From NCBI GenBank assembly GCA_003343805.1, contig QAKM01000087.1, positions 15,743-23,987 of the forward strand: 8,245 nt of DNA. The letters are read 5' to 3'. Every line of letters starts with the position of its first letter. The stretch's first letter is position 1. A program made the translations under genes and the position numbers. Below, piece by piece: positions 6,201-8,245 of this stretch. The notes under the pieces were generated by a model. That model did not search any database. It was not told the DNA's origin and saw only the letters and a program-made list of their open reading frames with translations. Origin of the DNA: Bacillota bacterium (lineage in GTDB: Bacteria; Bacillota; Clostridia; Christensenellales; Borkfalkiaceae).

Positions 6201-6765
6201 CGTCCCCACCGAGGACGGCATGACCGTGAAGCTGGTCGGCTCCGCCAACCTGGTGCTGGAGGATCGGAGCAAGAATTTCACCGATACCCGCAATCACTGG
6301 GCGGAGGACGCCATTGACTTTGCCACCGCGCACGAAATGTTCTCCGGCACCAGCGACACCACCTTCACCCCGGACAGCCCCATGACCCGCGCCATGCTGA
6401 TGACCGTGCTGGCCCGCTTTGACGGCCATGACACCGCGGGCGGCAGCGTGTGGTATGAAAAGGGCATGGCCTGGGCAGTTGCCAACGGCGTGTCCGACGG
6501 CTCCAACCCCAACGGCTCCATCACCCGTGAGCAGTTCGCCACCATGCTGTGGCGTTATGCGGGCAGCCCCGCCGTTTCCGGCTCCCTTACCAGCTTCTCC
6601 GACCATGCCAAGGTCAGCGGCTACGCTACCGACGCCATGCGCTGGGCCGTGAGTACCGGCATCATCGGCGGCATGGGCGACGGCACCCTGGCTCCCCAGG
6701 GCAACGCCACCCGCGCACAGGTTGCCACCATGCTCATGCGCTTCGTGGAGAACCTGACCAAGTAA
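3250..6765 (+). CDS. Secreted BspA-like LRR / MBG / SLH surface protein
   Basis: A 1171-residue exported wall protein. Residues 1-25 are a Sec signal peptide (KKR, hydrophobic core, ALA cleavage site). An acidic helical segment follows (about 85-150). BspA-type leucine-rich repeats span about 170-500 (AIGNKALNGLSEL, LTSIPGGVFNRCSKL). Three MBG/YDG-like beta domains lie at about 610-696, 707-784 and 783-860. A Gly/Ser linker sits at 864-875 and a Thr-rich KDGS/T repeat stretch at about 877-960. Three SLH domains end the protein (about 1010-1055, 1066-1108, 1114-1168). SLH domains normally anchor proteins to secondary wall polymers; BspA repeats often mediate adhesion, so a binding or host-contact role is likely but inferred. 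GGAGG (3235-3239) lies 10 nt before ATG 3250 and inside the end of the previous gene. The LRR part is much more AT-rich than the rest, suggesting a domain swap. A strong terminator follows. Confidence 0.93.
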   Translation: MKKRFLAVILTLAMLLSVLPVSALAAEGDEDSAPVCAGLEGCTEDAHDEECPLYTAPTEEDDTNSYYEFEDVYGVDDDTVVISLIQERINALPSVEELAEMGAEEQAEVYAEVCDISDAIDELTDEEAAELETTALEEAAAFFTRQIMPLNEDDGTTEEKGTQENPWNISAAGEGDNVTAYLTMNNDDTNNPTYTLVIEGTGDMKDFTDDDKAPWKSEVPDIAGRITAVSISDTVTAIGNKALNGLSELTTINGVDTTKTGTIVFPAQLTKWGTALQQTKLTGKLTFPTGCKLDDVGSLNIYGNNNITGVDWTNYPLTTTLGHWTEYGAAHTALLDLGLNTLPSNVTNIGDYGFKNACITTLTIPNTADVTYGTGAFCSNKNLKNLTINVEEENSSLSVLMFQSCSDLESVTFEGSGLTSIPGGVFNRCSKLSHISIPYGVTTICAKYNADSLSTFGIDTNDSTAEELDIIFPSTFTTITEGNHLFYYRALNKVKILAPNGFNWGEQKVGVSPNEKKISEYEYLYQYTLATEATCGDTVKVFSVTNQSDETAELPGDFGTVSYQIEDGNVLNEELKAVSAGTTKVEIFIAKSDTEPKTKIAETTITVSPKSVGVTMSNSTVDYDGNTKTIQATATGEGEALPADLTLVYSYKESSADDTTYTSIPPTAPGAYTVKVESGNPNYTLTGTTTATLTISTPSSKTDVSENDVVVAPTSLVYDGSAKSYAASYEGISEWSIVYYDSDGAKMDSAPVNAGDYTVTINGAGESSYASIMKEFSITPASLTITADNKSIYVGDALPEYTYTVSGLAEKDTESVITTKPTMTCSAADANTANTYTITASGADAGENYTITYVDGTLTVSRRSSGGGGGSSSSSNTTTETVTNKDGSTTTTVTDKKTGTVTETTKYKDGSTLVVETKKDGTVTTTETAANGVKVKTVDEPGEDVTAAVTIPRSVGTATVTIPADTTPGTVAVDAKTGEIVKLSVPTEDGMTVKLVGSANLVLEDRSKNFTDTRNHWAEDAIDFATAHEMFSGTSDTTFTPDSPMTRAMLMTVLARFDGHDTAGGSVWYEKGMAWAVANGVSDGSNPNGSITREQFATMLWRYAGSPAVSGSLTSFSDHAKVSGYATDAMRWAVSTGIIGGMGDGTLAPQGNATRAQVATMLMRFVENLTK

Positions 6766-6785
6766 ATACCCACCACACGCACCCG

Positions 6786-6817
6786 GCAGGGCGGCATTTT
6801 GCCGCCCTGCTTTTCTT
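6786..6817 (+). terminator. Intrinsic terminator after the surface-protein operon
   Basis: GCAGGGCGGC (6786-6795) and GCCGCCCTGC (6801-6810) form a perfect 10-bp stem with an ATTTT loop, followed by TTTTCTT. It begins 20 bp after the stop and separates the cargo operon from the regulatory pair. Confidence 0.92.
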
Positions 6818-6849
6818 ATATCTTTCTTGCGAAAAATAGGACTTCCGAT

Positions 6850-6932
6850 AACCTTTTGGGAACTTTTGGAGGTTCCTGCGAATAACGAGCAAAACGAAAA
6901 CTTTGAGGAAGGTAAATGATAGAAAGGTAAAT
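6850..6932 (+). promoter_or_regulatory. Repeat-rich leader of the sigma-like gene
   Basis: CTTTTGG is repeated at 6853-6859 and 6863-6869, a 10-bp step. GGAAC (6859-6863) and GTTCC (6872-6876) form an inverted repeat over it. AAGGTAAAT occurs twice, at 6909-6917 and 6924-6932. This looks like an operator/leader region, but no clear -35/-10 pair was found. GGAACTT also resembles an ECF-type -35 element, without a convincing -10. Confidence 0.35.
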
Positions 6933-6944
6933 CGGTGATTGATT

Positions 6945-7367
6945 ATGGCCACACGATATGAGCGGTATAACGAAATAACTTTTGACGCCTACTGTAAATC
7001 CGCCGTTGATAAAGCCATCTTAAAAGAACGGCTGAAAAAAGCCGGGAAGGGCCAGCGGGAACAGCCCCTCTCCTCTCTTATGGAAAAGGACATCCCCACT
7101 GTTCCTATGGATAAATCGGAGCAAGGCTGTTTGGAAGATACAGAGTTGACCTTCCAAGTCTTCAGCGAGATCATCACGGTGAAAAGCGTGAAATTGGGAC
7201 AGGCCATCGCCTGTCTGCTGCCCAGGGAGCGGGCGATTATCCTGCTCCGCTACTTCCGCGGTATGAGGGATGGAGAGATCGCCCAGCGCCTGAACATGGC
7301 CCGCGCAACGGTACAGCGGAAGCGGAAAAAGGCGGAAGCGAAGCTGCGGTTGTTTCTGGAGGCGTGA
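6945..7367 (+). CDS. Sigma-70 region 4-type protein (Tn916 Orf7-like)
   Basis: A 140-residue protein whose C-terminal half (about 83-138) is a sigma-70 region 4 helix-turn-helix: LPRERAIILLRYF, then GEIAQRLNMARATVQRKRKKA. The N-terminal 80 residues are polar and show no recognisable core-binding region 2, so it may act as a regulator or a minimal alternative sigma factor rather than a housekeeping type. Tn916- and Tn1549-like elements carry such a gene next to an HTH_16 gene to control excision and transfer; the same pair occurs here. ATG 6945 is chosen over the in-frame TTG 6939 because GGTGA (6934-6938) is 6 nt upstream. Its stop is 2 nt before the ATG of the next gene, so the two should be translated together. 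It has its own leader after a terminator and is thus separate from the surface-protein operon. Confidence 0.85.
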   Translation: MATRYERYNEITFDAYCKSAVDKAILKERLKKAGKGQREQPLSSLMEKDIPTVPMDKSEQGCLEDTELTFQVFSEIITVKSVKLGQAIACLLPRERAIILLRYFRGMRDGEIAQRLNMARATVQRKRKKAEAKLRLFLEA

Positions 7368-7369
7368 CT

Positions 7370-7609
7370 ATGACGTACATACCATATTGCGTAATAGAAG
7401 CTGCCAAAGCGCATGATGTGGAAGCCGCGAACATGATCCTCCGACATTTTGAGAGCTATATTCTCTACAAAAGCCGGAGTGACTATGAGGATGACTTCGG
7501 AAATATCCATTCATGCGTTGACGATGATTTTTACTATCAAGCAAGAAACGCGCTGCTGTCGGCCATCTTCACGTTCCGCTTCCGGGCACCGCCAGATGAT
7601 TTTATTTAG
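7370..7609 (+). CDS. HTH_16-type regulator (Tn916 Orf8-like)
   Basis: 79 residues. It begins with YCVIEAAKAHDVEAANMILR, followed by HFESYI, an acidic DEDDFGN-like loop and CVDDDFYYQARNALLSAIFTF. This matches the pattern of the small HTH_16 (PF12645) proteins of Tn916-like elements (VIEAAK-x-GD-x-EA, then a YVDE turn and a final amphipathic helix). Those proteins partner with the adjacent sigma-like protein in controlling ICE genes; the exact mechanism is not settled. GGAGG (7358-7362) lies inside the end of the sigma-like gene, 7 nt before ATG 7370. An in-frame GTG at 7364 is too close to that site. The pairing and spacing strongly support a real, coupled gene. Confidence 0.82.
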   Translation: MTYIPYCVIEAAKAHDVEAANMILRHFESYILYKSRSDYEDDFGNIHSCVDDDFYYQARNALLSAIFTFRFRAPPDDFI

Positions 7610-7630
7610 TGACCAGCCGAATGTGCAAAT

Positions 7631-7669
7631 GATGGCCCCGTCCGGGCAGTTCAGCCAGCCGGGGCCATC
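7631..7669 (+). terminator. Hairpin after the sigma/HTH pair, likely terminator
   Basis: GATGGCCCCG (7631-7640) pairs exactly with CGGGGCCATC (7660-7669) around a 19-nt loop. It starts 21 bp after the HTH_16 stop. No T tract follows (TCTAAAAATCG), so termination may be inefficient or need a factor. Confidence 0.5.
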
Positions 7670-7678
7670 TCTAAAAAT

Positions 7679-7706
7679 CGGTCTCAAATTGAGACGACAT
7701 TCGACA
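7679..7706 (-). repeat. Repeat copy D (inverted member of the TGTCGAA family)
   Basis: Its reverse complement matches copy A at 22 of 28 positions, including the whole TGTCGAA box and the TTTGAGAC box. It contains a perfect palindrome, GTCTCAA/TTGAGAC around a single A (7681-7695). It is in the opposite orientation to A, B and C, which would make the segment between them an inverted-repeat-bounded unit of about 7.4 kb. Confidence 0.7.
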
Positions 7707-7992
7707 CCGCCGCCAAGCGGCGCGGGCGTACCGTTCCGGTGCGTCTGCGCGGACTGGCGACAGTCCCCTTCAACTCGCTTCAAAAGTAGTGAGGCTCTGC
7801 ACCTTGAAAATTCCATGACCGTCCAAATAGGATATGCTTTCCGGCAAGTATCGCGTCTGCGTGCCAAGGGAAGCAATACGCCGCTGACAGACCAGGGGCA
7901 GGAACGGATTTGGAAAGAACGGCACCCTCTATCAAGGCCACGTCCGCACGAGGACGCGGCCTTGCCATTTATAAACAAGGAGTTGCACTTAT
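7707..7992 (+). other. Structured non-coding stretch before the small ORF
   Basis: I see no gene in 7610-7992. Compact perfect hairpins are CGCCGC-CAA-GCGGCG (7708-7722) and GGACTG-GCGA-CAGTCC (7751-7766), the latter with a GNRA-class tetraloop. Just upstream of the small ORF, AAGGCC-A-CGTCC (7934-7945) pairs with GGACG-C-GGCCTT (7952-7963), leaving one A-C mismatch, and ends 13 nt before the AAGGAG ribosome site. GCGTCTGCG occurs twice (7741-7749 and 7853-7861). This could be a leader RNA or a recombination/regulatory region of the ICE. Confidence 0.5.
7799..7810 (+). repeat. GCACCTTGAAAA 12-mer, copy 1
   Basis: An identical 12-mer recurs at 8210-8221. TTGAAA (7804-7809) with TAGGAT (7828-7833) at 18 bp is a weak promoter candidate. 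The motif resembles leader/processing sequences seen in Firmicutes transcripts; that comparison is from memory. Confidence 0.5.
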
Positions 7993-8163
7993 ATGAGCAA
8001 AGCAGTTTTTCCCCCTGTGTCCACTGAAAGCGGCCCACAGGCGCAGGAAATTTATGTAGATGGCCACAAGGTCACAATTCAGTACAGCGAGCAGCCAAAT
8101 CCTGCGGCAGTCCAAGCAATCCGAAATACGTTGATTAACAGCATTTCCACTCGAAAAGTTTGA
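7993..8163 (+). CDS. Small ICE-encoded protein, 56 aa, function unknown
   Basis: A complete short ORF: ATG 7993, TGA 8161-8163, with AAGGAG (7977-7982) 10 nt upstream, a very good ribosome site. The residues after a loose N-terminus read EIYVDGHKVTIQYSEQPN followed by a helix-like PAAVQAIRNTLINS. This beta-beta-alpha look (x-DGHKV-x-I-x-Y-S then a C-terminal helix) resembles small proteins encoded just before recombinases in clostridial transposons, such as the TnpW-type family, but I cannot assign a family firmly. It has no signal peptide or membrane segment. A sigma-A promoter directly follows and points to a gene beyond the window, plausibly the ICE recombinase. A hairpin (7934-7963) just upstream may affect its expression. 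Confidence 0.72.
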   Translation: MSKAVFPPVSTESGPQAQEIYVDGHKVTIQYSEQPNPAAVQAIRNTLINSISTRKV

Positions 8164-8167
8164 TTTT

Positions 8168-8196
8168 TTGCGTATTTTGCTGAAATTTAGTATAAT
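8168..8196 (+). promoter_or_regulatory. Sigma-A promoter reading out of the window
   Basis: TTGCGT (8168-8173) and a perfect TATAAT (8191-8196) are 17 bp apart in an AT-rich tract that starts right after the small ORF. Transcription would start near 8203 and continue past the window end, through the second GCACCTTGAAAA copy in its leader. Confidence 0.75.
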
Positions 8197-8209
8197 AATG
8201 GTGTAGATG

Positions 8210-8221
8210 GCACCTTGAAAA
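8210..8221 (+). repeat. GCACCTTGAAAA 12-mer, copy 2
   Basis: Identical to 7799-7810. It lies about 13 nt after the TATAAT box, so it would be near the very 5' end of the outgoing transcript. Confidence 0.5.
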
Positions 8222-8245
8222 ATAAATAGAACTGGCCGCCATATA

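Noticed and set aside
4720..6606. A 628-residue open frame on the minus strand opposite the surface-protein gene
   Set aside because: It is antisense to a clear signal-peptide/MBG/SLH protein. Its Gly/His/Ala-rich, repetitive content is what the codon bias of the true gene produces in that frame.
7449..8038. Long open frames on both strands across the HTH_16 end and the following non-coding DNA
   Set aside because: They overlap the well-supported HTH_16 gene and small ORF, cover hairpins and repeat D, and lack ribosome sites and familiar domains.

Overview
The window looks like part of an integrative and conjugative element (Tn1549/Tn916-like) from a GC-rich gut Clostridia member, probably Oscillospiraceae/Ruminococcaceae. 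Three things point there. One is the tail of an NlpC/P60 peptidase of the kind found at the end of ICE transfer modules. Another is a sigma-like plus HTH_16 gene pair like Tn916 orf7/orf8. The third is a BspA-like/SLH surface protein typical of gut Firmicutes. The taxonomic call is inference from gene content and codon use; no rRNA or core gene is present.

Layout. 1-285 is the end of the NlpC/P60 gene, followed by two copies of a 27-29 bp repeat (A, B) and a strong intrinsic terminator (372-419). A complete XerC/D-like tyrosine recombinase follows (487-1329), with its Shine-Dalgarno site inside an inverted repeat. A 355-bp non-coding stretch (1330-1684) holds a degenerate third repeat copy (C), three 16-bp iteron-like boxes and several hairpins. 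Next come three tightly packed forward genes, probably one operon: a zinc-ribbon protein (1685-2038), a five-repeat DUF4379-type zinc protein (2069-3244) and a 1171-residue secreted LRR/MBG/SLH protein (3250-6765). The run ends at a perfect 10-bp terminator.

After that lie the sigma-region-4 protein (6945-7367) and the HTH_16 protein (7370-7609), then a 383-bp non-coding stretch with hairpins and a fourth, inverted repeat copy (D). A small ORF (7993-8163) and a good sigma-A promoter reading out of the window (8168-8196) close the sequence.

How the parts may work together: the outer modules look like ICE backbone (peptidase on the left, regulators and a probable recombination leader on the right). 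The middle looks like cargo: a private recombinase plus a surface-protein operon, bracketed by related repeats. The repeats and the recombinase are the best candidates for an undescribed mobile or invertible cassette. That reading is inference; the sequence shows only the repeats, their orientations and an intact catalytic residue set.
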